DNA of 6,710 nucleotides from contig JBFLYE010000157.1 of the NCBI GenBank assembly GCA_040756715.1, positions 1-6,710 of the forward strand, read 5' to 3'. Shown in pieces: positions 6,592-6,710 of this stretch. A model generated the notes under the pieces. The model did not search any database. It was not told where the DNA came from and saw only the letters and a program-made list of their open reading frames with translations. The position numbers and the translations under genes were made by a program. Within the stretch, counting starts at the first letter, position 1, and each line of letters opens with the position of its first letter. This stretch comes from JBFLYE01 sp040756715 [NCBI: bacterium]. GTDB lineage: Bacteria; UBA9089; UBA9088.

Positions 6592-6619
6592 ATTTTGAAT
6601 GTTGAATTTTGAATTAAAA
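6585..6619 (+). repeat. 35-bp direct repeat, copy 1 (overlaps the pilin stop)
   Basis: Starts ATTATGAATTTTGAATG and ends GTTGAATTTTGAATTAAAA; it is identical over 35 bp to 6640-6674. It contains three TTTGAAT/GTTGAAT heptamers. The TGA stop of the pilin gene (6589-6591) is inside the repeat, so the last codons and the stop are repeat-derived. The following 20 bp (6620-6639) resemble the sequence after copy 2, so the original unit is about 55 bp. Confidence 0.9.
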
Positions 6620-6639
6620 AAGGAAAAACTTTATATAAA

Positions 6640-6674
6640 ATTATGAATTTTGAATGTTGAATTTTGAATTAAAA
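6640..6674 (+). repeat. 35-bp direct repeat, copy 2
   Basis: Exact copy of 6585-6619, starting 55 bp later. It is followed by GGGGAAAATTTTATAAAACTT, a diverged version of the AAGGAAAAACTTTATATAAA after copy 1. This suggests a 55-bp tandem duplication whose second half has drifted. The whole downstream stretch 6592-6710 holds these repeats and no gene, RNA or clear terminator. Confidence 0.9.
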
Positions 6675-6710
6675 GGGGAAAATTTTATAAAACTTAAACC
6701 TTCAATCCAA

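Noticed and set aside
6588-6605. Micro-ORF MNFEC starting at the ATGA overlap with the pilin stop (again at 6643, and MLNFEC at 5911)
   Set aside because: Produced by the repeat unit itself; five or six codons, no ribosome binding site, no reason to think it is translated.
6585-6674. CRISPR array
   Set aside because: Only two repeat copies, made of internal heptamers, with a related rather than unique spacer; no cas gene nearby.

Overview
The window reads as part of a surface-adhesion and type IV pilus locus on the + strand of an uncultured Gram-negative-type bacterium. Evidence for this is a C-terminal secretion/sorting-type domain, a PilY1-type pilus tip protein and a GspH/FimT minor pilin. 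The DNA is moderately AT-rich, with heavy use of AGG/AGA for Arg and ATA for Ile, and short heptamer repeats between genes. Together with DUF2341 domains and a FlgD/T9SS-like tail, this resembles candidate-phylum genomes from groundwater (Desantisbacteria or Omnitrophica-like lineages). That placement is an impression; there is no taxonomic marker in the window.

Layout: (1) Bases 1-338 are the 3' end of a gene for an exported protein that ends in a FlgD-Ig/T9SS-type C-terminal domain. (2) After a 22-bp gap carrying a strong Shine-Dalgarno, bases 361-5901 encode a very large (1846 aa) exported protein. In order it has a signal peptide, DUF2341 plus a concanavalin/LamG-like domain, an Ig-like domain, and a second DUF2341 interrupted by about 200 residues resembling the ectodomain of PilX-like minor pilins. 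A second concanavalin-like region follows, then a complete PilY1/PilC-type C-terminal beta-propeller. (3) Bases 5902-6036 are an AT-rich spacer with heptamer-type repeats, a perfect TATAAT and a small dyad. (4) Bases 6037-6591 encode a 184-aa GspH/FimT-type prepilin whose leader peptide is encoded by an (ATTCAAA)4 repeat. (5) Bases 6592-6710 hold two copies of a 35-bp repeat and no gene.

How they may work together: in characterised type IV pili, PilY1 sits on a priming complex of minor pilins (FimU/FimT, PilV, PilW, PilX, PilE) at the pilus tip and acts as adhesin and retraction regulator. Here a PilY1-type protein lies next to a FimT-type minor pilin and itself carries a PilX-like segment, so a tip complex is the best reading. 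The most unusual points are the nested PilX-like module, the apparent loss of the PilY1 calcium loop, and the repeat-encoded prepilin leader, which could be a slippage (phase-variation) site.
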